From assembly GCF_027531025.1 (NCBI RefSeq), contig NZ_JAPZQX010000005.1:1-64000 (forward strand): a stretch of DNA of 64,000 nucleotides. Reading direction: 5' to 3'. The position numbers and the translations under genes were made by a program. The notes beneath the pieces are model-generated. The model saw only the letters and a program-made list of their open reading frames with translations. It did not search any database and had not been told where the DNA came from. Origin of the DNA: Novosphingobium sp. Lineage in GTDB: Bacteria; Pseudomonadota; Alphaproteobacteria; Sphingomonadales; Sphingomonadaceae. This document shows positions 17,490-26,837 of this stretch, in pieces; position 1 is the first letter of the stretch; each line of letters begins with the position of its first letter.

Positions 17490-17981
17490 ATGACCGCACC
17501 TGTCGCCGCCCCGGTCGCGATCATCATGGGCAGCCAGTCCGACTGGCCGACCATGAGCCGCGCAGCCGAGGCGCTGGACAAGCTGGGCGTCGCCTATGAC
17601 GCGCGGATCGTATCCGCCCACCGCACCCCGCAGCGGATGGTCGAATTCGCGCAAGGCGCGGCGGACGAAGGCTTCAAGGTGATCATCGCCGGGGCCGGGG
17701 GCGCGGCGCACCTGCCGGGCATGGTCGCCAGCATGACCCACCTGCCGGTGCTGGGCGTGCCGGTCCAGTCCAAGGCGCTGTCCGGGCAGGACAGCCTGCT
17801 CTCGATCGTACAGATGCCCGCCGGGATTCCGGTCGGGACCCTCGCCATCGGCGAGGCCGGAGCGACCAATGCCGGACTGCTGGCGGCGGCGATCCTCGCG
17901 ACCACCGATCCGGCCCTGGCCGAGCGGCTCAAGGCCTATCGCGCCGCACAGAGCGCCGGCGTGGCGGAACGGCCGAGCTGA
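17490..17981 (+). CDS. purE: N5-carboxyaminoimidazole ribonucleotide mutase
   Basis: 163 residues. [12 protein letters not shown] and [13 protein letters not shown] are the substrate-binding segments of class I Pur[16 protein letters not shown] follows. Converts N5-CAIR to CAIR in purine synthesis. Starts one base after the gpmA stop (TGAGATG) and precedes purK by 4 bases, so the pair is an operon. Confidence 0.96.
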   Translation: MTAPVAAPVAIIMGSQSDWPTMSRAAEALDKLGVAYDARIVSAHRTPQRMVEFAQGAADEGFKVIIAGAGGAAHLPGMVASMTHLPVLGVPVQSKALSGQDSLLSIVQMPAGIPVGTLAIGEAGATNAGLLAAAILATTDPALAERLKAYRAAQSAGVAERPS

Positions 17982-17985
17982 GGCG

Positions 17986-19041
17986 ATGATCCCACCGGGT
18001 GAGACCATTGGCATCCTGGGGGGCGGTCAACTGGGCCGGATGCTGGCCATGGCGGCGGCGCGGCTGGGCTACCGGGTCCACATCTTCGCCCCCGAACCCG
18101 ATTCGATTGCCGCCGACGTGGCCGCGCAGTTCACCTGTGCGCCGTGGGACGATGCGGCGGCCCTGGCCCGGTTTGCCGGCGATTGCGCCGCTGTCACCTA
18201 CGAGTTCGAAAACGTCCCGGTCGGCCCGCTGAAGGCACTGGGCGGGGTCGCCCTGCTGCCGGGTGCCCGCGCCCTCGAAGTGGCGCAGGACCGGCTGAGC
18301 GAGAAGCGCTTTGTCGAGGGACTGGGAGGGCGTCCCGCGCCTTATGCCCCGGTCGATACCGACGAGGACCTGGCCGACGCGCTGGATACGATCGGTTCGC
18401 CCGGCATCCTCAAGACCCGCCGCGATGGCTATGACGGCAAGGGCCAGTGGCGGATCATGACCGATCACGACGCGCTGGGCATCCGCCTGCCCGGCCAGCC
18501 GCTGGTCTATGAGGGCTTTGTCGAGTTCGAACACGAATTCAGCGTGATCCTGTGCCGCGCGCAGGATGGCACGGTGGTGTTCTGGGACAGCGCCGAAAAC
18601 GTGCACAAGGGCGGGATCCTTGACCGCTCGACCGTGCCGGCCGGGCCGGAAGTACTGGTCCAGGTCCCCGCCGCGCGCGAACTGGCGGGCAAGGTGGCGG
18701 CGGCGCTCGGCTATGTCGGCGTGCTGACGCTGGAATTCTTCGCCACCAGGGCCGGCCCCGTCTTCAACGAGATGGCCCCGCGGGTCCACAATTCGGGCCA
18801 CTGGACAATCGAGGGCGCGCTGACCAGCCAGTTCGAGAACCATATCCGCGCCATCTGCGGCCTGCCGCTGGGCGATCCCGCGCTCGCCGCCAGGGGCGTG
18901 GAGATGTGGAACCTGATCGGCGACGAGGCGCATGACTGGGCCCCGATCCTGGCCGATCCGCGCAATCACCTGCACCTCTATGGCAAGGCCGCCGCCCGGC
19001 CCGGGCGCAAGATGGGCCACGTGACCCGGCTGACACTGTGA
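17986..19041 (+). CDS. purK: N5-carboxyaminoimidazole ribonucleotide synthetase
   Basis: 351 residues with an ATP-grasp fold: GILGGGQLGRM at the N-terminus, KTRRDGYDGKGQW (ATP lid) and NEMAPRVHNSGHWT (metal-binding, catalytic). Makes N5-CAIR from AIR, bicarbonate and ATP, feeding PurE. ATG 17986 follows the purE stop by 4 bases. Its stop overlaps the folA start (GTGA). Confidence 0.96.
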   Translation: MIPPGETIGILGGGQLGRMLAMAAARLGYRVHIFAPEPDSIAADVAAQFTCAPWDDAAALARFAGDCAAVTYEFENVPVGPLKALGGVALLPGARALEVAQDRLSEKRFVEGLGGRPAPYAPVDTDEDLADALDTIGSPGILKTRRDGYDGKGQWRIMTDHDALGIRLPGQPLVYEGFVEFEHEFSVILCRAQDGTVVFWDSAENVHKGGILDRSTVPAGPEVLVQVPAARELAGKVAAALGYVGVLTLEFFATRAGPVFNEMAPRVHNSGHWTIEGALTSQFENHIRAICGLPLGDPALAARGVEMWNLIGDEAHDWAPILADPRNHLHLYGKAAARPGRKMGHVTRLTL

Positions 19042-19532
19042 ATCACCGCGAAGTGTTCCTGGTGGTCGCCGTGGCCGCGAACGGCGTGATCGGGCGCGAG
19101 GGTGCGCTGCCCTGGCACCTTCCCGCCGACCTGCGGCACTTCAAGGCGCTGACCATCGGCAAGCCCATGATCATGGGCCGCAAGACCTTCGAATCGCTGC
19201 CCGGCCTGCTGCCCGGCCGCCGCCATATCGTGCTGACCCGCGATCCAGACTGGGCTGAGGAAGGCGCGGAAGTGGCGCGCAGCCCGGAAGAGGCGATTGC
19301 CCTGGCCAATGCCCCCCACATCGCAGTGATCGGCGGGGCCGAGATTTATCGCGCTTTCCTGCCCCATGCCGACCGGATCGAATGGACCGAGGTAGCGGCC
19401 GAGCCGGAGGGCGACACCCGCTTCCCCCACTTCGACCGCGCCGAATGGATCGAAACCGCGCACGAGACCCACGCCCCTGATGGCCGCGCACCGGGCTTTG
19501 CATTCGTCACCCTGCTGCGTAAACCGGACTGA
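19038..19532 (+). CDS. folA: Dihydrofolate reductase
   Basis: 164 residues. VVAVAANGVIGREGALPWHLP carries the substrate site; the acidic residue is D29-like in LPADLRHFK, and IMGRKTFES and VIGGAEIY complete the NADPH-binding pattern. Produces tetrahydrofolate and is the trimethoprim target. GTG start at 19038 inside the purK stop. Part of the purE-purK-folA run. Confidence 0.96.
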   Translation: MNHREVFLVVAVAANGVIGREGALPWHLPADLRHFKALTIGKPMIMGRKTFESLPGLLPGRRHIVLTRDPDWAEEGAEVARSPEEAIALANAPHIAVIGGAEIYRAFLPHADRIEWTEVAAEPEGDTRFPHFDRAEWIETAHETHAPDGRAPGFAFVTLLRKPD

Positions 19533-19557
19533 TCGCGGGACAAGGAAGGGGACAGCG

Positions 19558-20757
19558 ATGCGCAAACGGGTATGGATGCCGCTGGCGGCACTGGCGCTGG
19601 GCGCGGTGGGCTTCTTCGGCTTTGCCCCCGGCTACATCGAAGCCTCGATGAACCGGATCGACGGCCAGCCCGGCATTCCCGTCAGTGCCGAGGCCCGCGC
19701 GCTGCACCAGACGCTGCAGATCGTCGACCTGCACTCCGACACGCTGATGTGGCAGCGCGACATGCTCGACCGGGCGGAGCGCGGCCATATGGATCTGCCC
19801 CGGTTGAAGGACGGCAACGTTGCGCTGCAACTGTTCTCCAGCGTGACCAAGACCCCGCGCGGGCAGAATTACGACGGCAATTCCGGCGATACCGACAATA
19901 TCACCCCGCTGGTGATCGCCCAGGCCCAGCCGGTCCGCACCTGGGGCTCGCTGCTCGAACGCTCGCTGTGGCATGGGACCAAGCTGAACCGCGCGGTGGC
20001 CGGATCGCAGGGCAAGCTGGCCAAGGTGGCCGATGCCGCCGCGCTCGATGCGCTGATCGCCGCACGGCAGGGCGGCAAAGGCCCGGTCGGCGCCATGCTG
20101 ACGATCGAGGGCCTGCAGAACCTTGAGGGCGATCTCAAGAACCTCGACAAGCTGCACGCCGCGGGCTTTCGCATGGCGGGGCTGACGCACTTCTTCGACA
20201 ACGATGTCGCCGGATCGATGCACGGGGTGAAGAAGAGCGGGATCACCCCCTTCGGCTGGCAGGTCGTCGCCCGGATGGAAGAGCTGGGCATGATCGTCGA
20301 CATTGCCCACCTCTCGCACCAGGGCCTCGCCGAACTGCTGCCGCGCGTGCGCCGCCCGGTCGTCTCCAGCCACGGCGGGGTCCAGGCCACCTGCAAGACC
20401 AACCGCAACCTGTCCGACGACGAAATCCGCGCGGTCGCGAAGACCGGCGGGATCATCGGCATCGGCTATTGGGACGGCGCAATCTGCGACACCTCCCCGC
20501 GTTCCGCCGCCCGTGCGATGAAGCACGTGCGCGACCTGGTTGGCATCCAGCATGTCGCGCTGGGCAGCGATTATGACGGGGCAACGACCGTGCGATTCGA
20601 TACCAGCGAACTGGCGCAGGTCACCCAGGCCCTGCTTGACGAGGGCTTCACCCCCGATGAGATCCGCGCCGTGATGGGCGGCAATGCCCTGCGCGTGCTG
20701 CGCGCCGGGATCGTCCCGCTCGGCCAACTGCCACAAGCGACCAAGACTGCCGCATGA
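19558..20757 (+). CDS. Exported M19-family dipeptidase
   Basis: 399 residues. N-terminal signal or anchor (about 5-22), then the renal dipeptidase/amidohydrolase metal motifs: IVDLHSDTL (HxD), the Glu in MLTIEGLQNLEG, and VDIAHLSHQ plus VVSSHGG. Hydrolyses dipeptides in the periplasm. AAGGAAGGGG precedes ATG 19558. The stop overlaps ribF (ATGA). Confidence 0.92.
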   Translation: MRKRVWMPLAALALGAVGFFGFAPGYIEASMNRIDGQPGIPVSAEARALHQTLQIVDLHSDTLMWQRDMLDRAERGHMDLPRLKDGNVALQLFSSVTKTPRGQNYDGNSGDTDNITPLVIAQAQPVRTWGSLLERSLWHGTKLNRAVAGSQGKLAKVADAAALDALIAARQGGKGPVGAMLTIEGLQNLEGDLKNLDKLHAAGFRMAGLTHFFDNDVAGSMHGVKKSGITPFGWQVVARMEELGMIVDIAHLSHQGLAELLPRVRRPVVSSHGGVQATCKTNRNLSDDEIRAVAKTGGIIGIGYWDGAICDTSPRSAARAMKHVRDLVGIQHVALGSDYDGATTVRFDTSELAQVTQALLDEGFTPDEIRAVMGGNALRVLRAGIVPLGQLPQATKTAA

Positions 20758-21683
20758 CCATTCCCCGCCTTCACGCGACCGACCCGATTCCCGATCCCTT
20801 ACGCGGCGCGATCATCGCGCTGGGCAATTTCGATGGCTTCCACCTTGGCCACCAGGCCGTGGCGGGCGAGGCAATCGCCTGGGCGAAGGCCGAGGGCCGC
20901 CCGGCCATCATCGCCACTTTCGATCCGCACCCGGTGCGCTTTTTCGCCCCCGATGCCGCCCCGTTCCGCCTGACAACGCTGGACCAGCGGCAGGAGCTGT
21001 TCGCCGCCGCCGGGGCCGATGCCATGCTGGTCTTCGCTTTCGATGCCAGCCTTGCCGCGACCACGGCGGAGGACTTCATCGCCAGGCTGCTGATCGAACG
21101 GCTGGGCGCGGCGGGCGTGGTGACGGGCGAGGACTTCACTTTCGGCAAGGGGCGCGGCGGCTCGGTCGCGCTGCTCAAATCGCTCGGCAGCGAACTGGGC
21201 CTTGCCGCGCGCGCGGTCGGCCCGGTGCTGGAAGGCGGCGAGGTCGTCTCCTCCAGCCGCATCCGCGAGGCGCTGAAGGCTGGCGATTGCGACACCGCCA
21301 CGCGGCTTCTCACCCGCCCCTTCGCGATCCGCGGCGTGGTCCAGCATGGCGACAAGGTCGGCCGCACGATCGGCTTTCCCACTGCCAACCTGCCGCTCGG
21401 CAATTACCTGCGCCCACATTACGGGATCTATGCCGTCTCCGCCCGGTGGGAAGGCGGCCCGCTGCTGCACGGCGCGGCCAACCTGGGGGTGCGCCCCACT
21501 TTCGATCCGCCCAAGGAACTGCTGGAACCGCACTTCTTCGATTGGTCGGGCGATCTTTACGGGCAGGAGATCGAGGTGGCCTTTCACCACTTCCTGCGCC
21601 CCGAGGCGAAGTTTGACAGCCTTGACGCGCTGACCCAGCAGATGTTGATCGATTGCGACCAGGCCCGTAAGCTGCTGGCATGA
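20754..21683 (+). CDS. ribF: Bifunctional riboflavin kinase / FAD synthetase
   Basis: 309 residues. N-terminal FAD synthetase with GNFDGFHLGHQA and the SSSRIREAL segment; C-terminal flavokinase with GRTIGFPTANL and HYGIYAV. Makes FMN and FAD from riboflavin, cytosolic. ATG overlaps the dipeptidase stop by 4 bases and its own stop overlaps the GDPD start. Confidence 0.96.
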   Translation: MTIPRLHATDPIPDPLRGAIIALGNFDGFHLGHQAVAGEAIAWAKAEGRPAIIATFDPHPVRFFAPDAAPFRLTTLDQRQELFAAAGADAMLVFAFDASLAATTAEDFIARLLIERLGAAGVVTGEDFTFGKGRGGSVALLKSLGSELGLAARAVGPVLEGGEVVSSSRIREALKAGDCDTATRLLTRPFAIRGVVQHGDKVGRTIGFPTANLPLGNYLRPHYGIYAVSARWEGGPLLHGAANLGVRPTFDPPKELLEPHFFDWSGDLYGQEIEVAFHHFLRPEAKFDSLDALTQQMLIDCDQARKLLA

Positions 21684-22750
21684 AAGCCTATATTCCGGGC
21701 GCCTGGCCCAAACGCATTGCCGCGCTGCTGGCGCTGACCGTGCTGGCGCTGGTGCTGATCAACGCCTGGTGGCTGGCCGACAATCCGCGCGGCTATGTCA
21801 AGCTGGTGGCCCATCGCGGCGTGCACCAGCTCTATGATCACACCGGCATCGACAAGGATACCTGCACCGCCAGCAGGATCGAGGCGCCCTATCACCCGCA
21901 CCTTGAAAACACGCTGGGTTCGATCGCCATGGCCAAGCGGCTGGGCGCGCAGCTGATCGAGGTGGACATTGCCCCCACCAAGGATGGCCGGATCGCGCTG
22001 TTCCATGACTGGACGCTCGATTGCCGCACCAATGGCACGGGCGAGGTGCGGGGCAAGACCCTGGCCGAGCTGAAGGCGCTCGATGCGGGGCATGGCTACA
22101 CCGCCGATGGCGGCAAGACCTTCCCCTTCCGCGGCAAGGGCCTGGGGCAGATCCCCAGCCTTGAGGAAGCCCTGGCGGTGGCGGGCGAAACGCCGCTGCT
22201 GTTCAATTTCAAGAGCAAGGACGCGGGTGAGGCCGAGCTGCTGCTGGCCGCGCTGAAAGCCGCCGGGCGCGATCCGGTGAAGGCGGGCGACGGGTTCTAT
22301 GGCGGCGTCGAGGCCGGGCCGGTTGCCCGGATGCGTGCCCTGCTGCCGGGGGCCTGGGTGTTCAGCAAGGAAAGCGCGCACGCCTGCACCACCGGCTATC
22401 TCAAATCCGGCTGGTTCACCGTAACGCCCGATGCCTGCCGCAATGGCACGCTGATGATCCCGCTCAATTACCAATGGGCCTTTGCCGGCTGGCCCAACCG
22501 CCTGATCGAGCGGATGGACAAGGTCGGGGCGCGGGTGATCGTGACAGGGCCTTATGGCGGCAAGAGTGGTACCGGGTTGGACCTGCCCGAACAGATCGGC
22601 GAGATTCCCGCCACGTTCACCGGCTATGTCTGGGTGGAGGATATCTGGTCGATCGGCCCGGCACTGCGCCCGGCCTACAACAAGCGCACCCCGCAGGAGG
22701 AATCCGACACCGCCCGGGCGCTGGAGGCGCGCCGCGCGGCGCGGGAGTGA
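21680..22750 (+). CDS. Membrane-anchored glycerophosphodiester phosphodiesterase-like protein
   Basis: 356 residues. One N-terminal membrane helix (about 10-30), then a GDPD TIM barrel: VAHRGVHQ, HLENTLGS, EVDIAPTKDG and LFHDWTLD supply the catalytic His, Glu and Asp residues. Likely hydrolyses glycerophosphodiesters or related lipid head groups in the periplasm. Last gene of the gpmA run. Confidence 0.9.
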   Translation: MKAYIPGAWPKRIAALLALTVLALVLINAWWLADNPRGYVKLVAHRGVHQLYDHTGIDKDTCTASRIEAPYHPHLENTLGSIAMAKRLGAQLIEVDIAPTKDGRIALFHDWTLDCRTNGTGEVRGKTLAELKALDAGHGYTADGGKTFPFRGKGLGQIPSLEEALAVAGETPLLFNFKSKDAGEAELLLAALKAAGRDPVKAGDGFYGGVEAGPVARMRALLPGAWVFSKESAHACTTGYLKSGWFTVTPDACRNGTLMIPLNYQWAFAGWPNRLIERMDKVGARVIVTGPYGGKSGTGLDLPEQIGEIPATFTGYVWVEDIWSIGPALRPAYNKRTPQEESDTARALEARRAARE

Positions 22751-22792
22751 TCTTCACACGAAGACACGAAGGGGTTGCGCTCCCCCCAAAGG

Positions 22793-22861
22793 TGTCATCC
22801 CCGCGCAAGCGGGGATCCATCGTCGGGGCCGGAATGGATCCCCGCTTGCGCGGGGATGACA
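22793..22861. repeat. 28-bp perfect inverted repeat (REP-like palindrome)
   Basis: Arm 22793-22820 (TGTCATCCCCGCGCAAGCGG then GGATCCAT) is the exact reverse complement of 22834-22861 with a 13-nt loop. The half-unit CCCCGCTTGCGCGGGGATGAC is the style of dispersed intergenic palindromes of alphaproteobacteria. It lies between GDPD and ileS and can act as a bidirectional hairpin without T-run. Confidence 0.9.
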
Positions 22862-22949
22862 TTGGTTGGCGGTAAGTCCGGCCCCTTCGCGTCGTCGTGC
22901 GAACCAAAAAATTGCGCAACCCCGCCGCCCCGGCTAAGGCCCGCGCGCT

Positions 22950-25790
22950 ATGACTGAAGCGCGCGATTATCGAGACACCGTCTTCCTGCCGAAGACCGAG
23001 TTCCCCATGAAGGCCGGCCTCCCCCAGAAGGAGCCGGGCATCCTCGCGCGCTGGAACGATATTGGCCTCTACCGCCAGCTGCGCGAGGCCCGCGCCGGAC
23101 GTGAGAAGTTCGTGCTTCACGATGGCCCGCCCTATGCCAATGGCGACATGCACATCGGCCACGCGCTGAACCATATCCTGAAGGACATGGTGGTCCGCAC
23201 GCAAAGCCTGCTGGGCAAGGACGCGCCCTATGTGCCCGGCTGGGACTGCCACGGCCTGCCGATCGAGTGGAAAGTCGAGGAGCAATACCGCAAGAAGAAG
23301 CTCGACAAGGATCAGGTCGACCCGGTCGAGTTCCGCGCCGAATGCCGCGCCTATGCCCAGCACTGGGTCGATACCCAGCGCGAACAGCTCAAGCGCCTGG
23401 GCATCAACGGCGATTGGGACAAGCCCTACCTGACGATGGACCCCGAGGCGGAAGGCACGATCGTTGCCGAACTGCTGAAGTTTGCCGAAAGCGGCCAGCT
23501 CTATCGCGGGGCCAAGCCGGTGATGTGGTCCCCGGTCGAAAAGACCGCGCTGGCCGAGGCTGAGGTTGAATACGAGGACATCACCTCGACCCAGATCGAC
23601 GTGGCGTTCGAGATTGTCGAGAGCCCGATCCCCGAATTGGTCGGCGCGCATGCGGTTATCTGGACCACCACCCCGTGGACGATCCCGGTGAACCAGGCGA
23701 TCGCCTACGGGCCCGATATAGAGTACGTTCTGGTTCATTACGGTGACCGCAGATACCTAGTCGCAGAGAATCTATGCTACGCGCTCTCACTTCGCACCGG
23801 AGCCAACCAAAATGGAACTGGTGCTCCCGAAAGTGGCGCGACCAAGGTAACAATTTACCAAGGCTCCGACCTCGCCGGCACAATCGCCCGCCACCCGATG
23901 CACCACCTTGGCGGCTTCTTTGCCAAGCCGCGCCCCATGCTGTCGGGCGACTTCGTCACCACCGACAGCGGCACGGGCCTGGTCCATATGGCACCCGACC
24001 ACGGCGAGGACGATTTCCTGCTGTGCAAGGCGCACGGCATCGAGCCGGTCTTCGCGGTCGAGGGCGATGGCAAGTACCGCGCCGACTGGGGCTGGCTCGG
24101 CGGGCAAGGCTCGGTCATCAACCCCAAGTTCAACGCGCCGGACGGGCCGATCTGTTCGGACCTGCGCGAGACCGGCGCGCTGCTGGCGGCCTCGGCCGAT
24201 TACAAGCACTCCTACCCGCACTCGTGGCGCTCCAAGGCCAAGGTGATCTTCCGCTGCACGCCGCAATGGTTCGTGCCGATGGACAAGATCGTCGTCCCGG
24301 CGGACGCCGGGACCGGTGGCGAGGAAGCGCAGGACGGCCAGCGGTCCCGGGTCAAGCCCGGGACGACGCTGCGGCAGAATGCCATGGACGCGATTGCCGC
24401 CACGCGCTTCGTCCCCGAAAAGGGCCGCAACCGCATTGGCTCGATGGTCGAAGGCCGCCCCGACTGGGTGCTCAGCCGCCAGCGCGCCTGGGGCGTGCCG
24501 ATCACGCTGTTCGTCCACCGCCAGTCGGGCCAGTACCTGGTCGATCCGGCCGTCAACGCCCGGATCATCGCGGCGGTGAAGGCCGAAGGCGTCGATGCCT
24601 GGTCCGCCGCCCGCGCGCAGGAATATCTTGGCTCTGATTACGAGGCCGAAGACTACGAACAGGTCACCGACATCCTCGACGTCTGGTTCGATTCGGGCTG
24701 CACCCATGCCTTCGTGCTCGAATCGGGCCGCTGGCCGGAACTGCAATGGCCGGCCGATCTCTACCTGGAGGGCTCTGACCAGCATCGCGGCTGGTTCCAG
24801 TCGAGCCTGCTGCAGTCCTGCGCCACTCGCGGCCGCGCGCCTTATGAGGCGGTGCTGACCCACGGCTTCACCATGGATGCCAAGGGCCTGAAGATGTCGA
24901 AGTCGGTCGGCAACACGGTCGACCCGCTGAAGGTGATGGAAACCTATGGCGCGGACATCATCCGGCTGTGGGCGCTGTCGGTCGATTTCACCGAGGATCA
25001 CCGCATCGGCGACGAGATCCTGAAGGGCGTGGCCGACCAGTACCGCAAGCTGCGCAACACCTTCCGCTACCTGCTGGGCGCGCTGGATGGCTTCAGCCAA
25101 GCCGAGGTGGTGGACGTGGCCCAGATGCCCGAGCTGGAGCGCTATATGCTCGGCCAGCTCAAGCAGCTGGATACCACGCTGCGCCGGGCGATCGGGGATT
25201 TCGACTTCAACGAATATACCCGCGCGCTGACCGACTTCTGCAACGAGGACCTGTCGGCCTTCTTCTTCGATATCCGCAAGGACCGGCTCTATTGCGACGA
25301 TCCGGCCGGGATCGAGCGCCGCGCCTATCGCACCGTGCTCGATCACCTGTTCCAGGCGCTGGTCCGCTATGCCGCACCGGTGCTGGTCTTCACCGCCGAG
25401 GAAGTCTGGACCACCCGCTATCCCGACAGCGGCAGCGTCCACCTGACCGAACTGGCCGACCTGCCCGAGGCCTGGCTCGACGAAGCCCTGGCCGAACGCT
25501 TCGCCGCCCTGCGCGCCCTGCGCGGCCAGGTACTGGAAGCGATCGAACCACTGCGGCGGGAAAAGGTGCTGGGCTCTGGTCTCGAAGCCGAAGTGACCGT
25601 GCCGGCGGATGCGCCCGAAGGCGATCTGGCCGAGCTGTTCATCACCGCGAAAGTCGTGCGCGGGCAAGGCGAGGGCGTGACCGTTTCGCGCACCACCGAC
25701 CACAAGTGCGGCCGCTGCTGGCGCCATCTGCCCGAAGTGACGGCGGACGGGGCCTTGTGTGCCCGTTGTGATACCGTGGTGGGCGCATGA
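22950..25790 (+). CDS. ileS: Isoleucyl-tRNA synthetase
   Basis: 946 residues. HIGH motif at about 68-71 (DMHIGHALNH), editing domain in the middle, KMSKS around 648-652, and a C-terminal zinc finger CGRCWRHLP...CARC (about 918-942). Charges tRNA-Ile. Two unusual segments: residues about 256-310 are coded in AT-rich, rare codons (ATA, AGA, CTA), and residues about 447-473 are an extra loop made from a palindromic DNA element at 24291-24367. Stop overlaps lspA (ATGA). Confidence 0.96.
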   Translation: MTEARDYRDTVFLPKTEFPMKAGLPQKEPGILARWNDIGLYRQLREARAGREKFVLHDGPPYANGDMHIGHALNHILKDMVVRTQSLLGKDAPYVPGWDCHGLPIEWKVEEQYRKKKLDKDQVDPVEFRAECRAYAQHWVDTQREQLKRLGINGDWDKPYLTMDPEAEGTIVAELLKFAESGQLYRGAKPVMWSPVEKTALAEAEVEYEDITSTQIDVAFEIVESPIPELVGAHAVIWTTTPWTIPVNQAIAYGPDIEYVLVHYGDRRYLVAENLCYALSLRTGANQNGTGAPESGATKVTIYQGSDLAGTIARHPMHHLGGFFAKPRPMLSGDFVTTDSGTGLVHMAPDHGEDDFLLCKAHGIEPVFAVEGDGKYRADWGWLGGQGSVINPKFNAPDGPICSDLRETGALLAASADYKHSYPHSWRSKAKVIFRCTPQWFVPMDKIVVPADAGTGGEEAQDGQRSRVKPGTTLRQNAMDAIAATRFVPEKGRNRIGSMVEGRPDWVLSRQRAWGVPITLFVHRQSGQYLVDPAVNARIIAAVKAEGVDAWSAARAQEYLGSDYEAEDYEQVTDILDVWFDSGCTHAFVLESGRWPELQWPADLYLEGSDQHRGWFQSSLLQSCATRGRAPYEAVLTHGFTMDAKGLKMSKSVGNTVDPLKVMETYGADIIRLWALSVDFTEDHRIGDEILKGVADQYRKLRNTFRYLLGALDGFSQAEVVDVAQMPELERYMLGQLKQLDTTLRRAIGDFDFNEYTRALTDFCNEDLSAFFFDIRKDRLYCDDPAGIERRAYRTVLDHLFQALVRYAAPVLVFTAEEVWTTRYPDSGSVHLTELADLPEAWLDEALAERFAALRALRGQVLEAIEPLRREKVLGSGLEAEVTVPADAPEGDLAELFITAKVVRGQGEGVTVSRTTDHKCGRCWRHLPEVTADGALCARCDTVVGA
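23716..23880 (+). other. Compositionally foreign segment inside ileS
   Basis: About 165 bases in frame with codons ATA, AGA, CTA, TCA, GTA and CAA, rare in the surrounding genes, and visibly lower GC. It encodes part of the editing domain. May result from recombination with a divergent allele or from relaxed selection. Confidence 0.55.
24291..24367. repeat. REP-like palindromic element inserted in ileS
   Basis: Arms GTCGTCCCGGCGGACGCCGG (24291-24310, to 24314 with GACC) and the reverse-complement-related 24343-24367 (GGTCCCGGGTCAAGCCCGGG then ACGAC) flank a 28-bp centre. Each arm is itself a palindrome around CCCGGG-type cores. It is read in frame and adds about 25 residues between MD and TLR of the catalytic core. 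Confidence 0.7.
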
Positions 25791-26317
25791 AGGGCCTGTT
25801 TACCCGCCCCCGTGTGATCGGCTTGGCCCTCTCCGGGCTGATCTTCGTTGTAGATCAGTGGCTCAAGTGGCTGATGATCGGTCCGCTGCAATTGCGGCAG
25901 GTCGGCAACATCCATATTCTGCCGTTTTTCGACCTGACCTGGGTTGAAAACTACGGCGTTTCGCTGGGCATGCTGACCGCGCGGTCAATGGAAATGCGCT
26001 GGGGGCTGGTCGCGCTGACCGCCGGAATCGCGCTGGTCGTCGCGGTGTGGATGATGCGCGAGAAACTGCTGGGGGAAATCCTCGGCCTCTGCCTGATCCT
26101 GGGCGGGGCGCTGGGCAATATCGTTGACCGGGTGAAATTCGGCTATGTGGTTGATTACGCTGATTTTCATATCGGTGATTTCCGGCCATTCCTGGTCTTC
26201 AACCTGGCCGATGCGGCGATCACCATCGGTGTCGTTATAATCCTTGCCCGCAGCTTCCTGATCAGCGAAAAGCCGGACACTAAGAATGACACGGGCGCTC
26301 CCGTGACGGAGAATTGA
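25787..26317 (+). CDS. lspA: Lipoprotein signal peptidase
   Basis: 176 residues, four membrane helices. The catalytic Asp pair appears in GNIVDRVKFGYVVDY and FNLADAAI. Cleaves signal peptides of lipoproteins at the lipobox in the inner membrane. ATG overlaps the ileS stop. Followed 4 bases later by a lipoprotein gene that is itself a substrate type. Confidence 0.95.
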   Translation: MKGLFTRPRVIGLALSGLIFVVDQWLKWLMIGPLQLRQVGNIHILPFFDLTWVENYGVSLGMLTARSMEMRWGLVALTAGIALVVAVWMMREKLLGEILGLCLILGGALGNIVDRVKFGYVVDYADFHIGDFRPFLVFNLADAAITIGVVIILARSFLISEKPDTKNDTGAPVTEN

Positions 26318-26321
26318 GACA

Positions 26322-26744
26322 ATGCGCAAGTTCCTGGCCCGCAATTCAATGGTTTTGGCCGTGATCGGTTCCGCCACCCTGCTGGCAGGGTGCGGCAGCA
26401 CGGGCCTGTTCAACCGCGACCGGCCTGACGAATTCGCCGTGCAGCGCCAGGCGCCGCTGGTGATTCCGCCCGATTTTGCGCTGACCCCGCCGGCCCCCGG
26501 CGCGCCGCGCCCCTCGGATCGCAGCACTGCCCAGCAGGCGCAGGACGCGCTGTTCGGCCCGCCCGCCCCGCGCAGCGAGATCGAACGCGCTGCCACCGGT
26601 CGCGCCGGCACCGCCGCCGCCGCGATCCGCTCGACGGTCGGCGATCCCAAGACCAACACCGTGGCCAAGGGCGAAGTAACCCGCGACATCATCGCCGCCC
26701 CGCAGGGTGACGGCCGCGAAGCCCAGGCCGTGGCCGGCAGCTGA
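26322..26744 (+). CDS. DUF3035 lipoprotein
   Basis: 140 residues. Signal peptide with lipobox LLAGCG (Cys23), then DEFAVQRQAPLVIPPDFALT, the conserved block of DUF3035 proteins of sphingomonads and rhodobacters; Pro/Ala-rich disordered tail. Function unknown. Directly follows lspA; operon likely. Confidence 0.85.
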   Translation: MRKFLARNSMVLAVIGSATLLAGCGSTGLFNRDRPDEFAVQRQAPLVIPPDFALTPPAPGAPRPSDRSTAQQAQDALFGPPAPRSEIERAATGRAGTAAAAIRSTVGDPKTNTVAKGEVTRDIIAAPQGDGREAQAVAGS

Positions 26745-26768
26745 ACCGCCTGATTTTCTCTGGATAGC

Positions 26769-26799
26769 AAGGGGCTCGTCGGCAACGGCGGGCCCCTTT
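26769..26799 (+). terminator. Probable terminator after the lipoprotein gene
   Basis: AAGGGGC (769-775) pairs with GCCCCTT (792-798) over a GC-rich loop that can form inner pairs; TTTC follows. Short T-run, so moderate strength. Confidence 0.5.
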
Positions 26800-26837
26800 C
26801 GCGTCGGCCCCATCGCCTTAAGCGGTCGGCCTAGGCG

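Noticed and set aside
22793..22861. CRISPR-like repeat
   Set aside because: A single inverted repeat; no direct repeats, spacers or cas genes.
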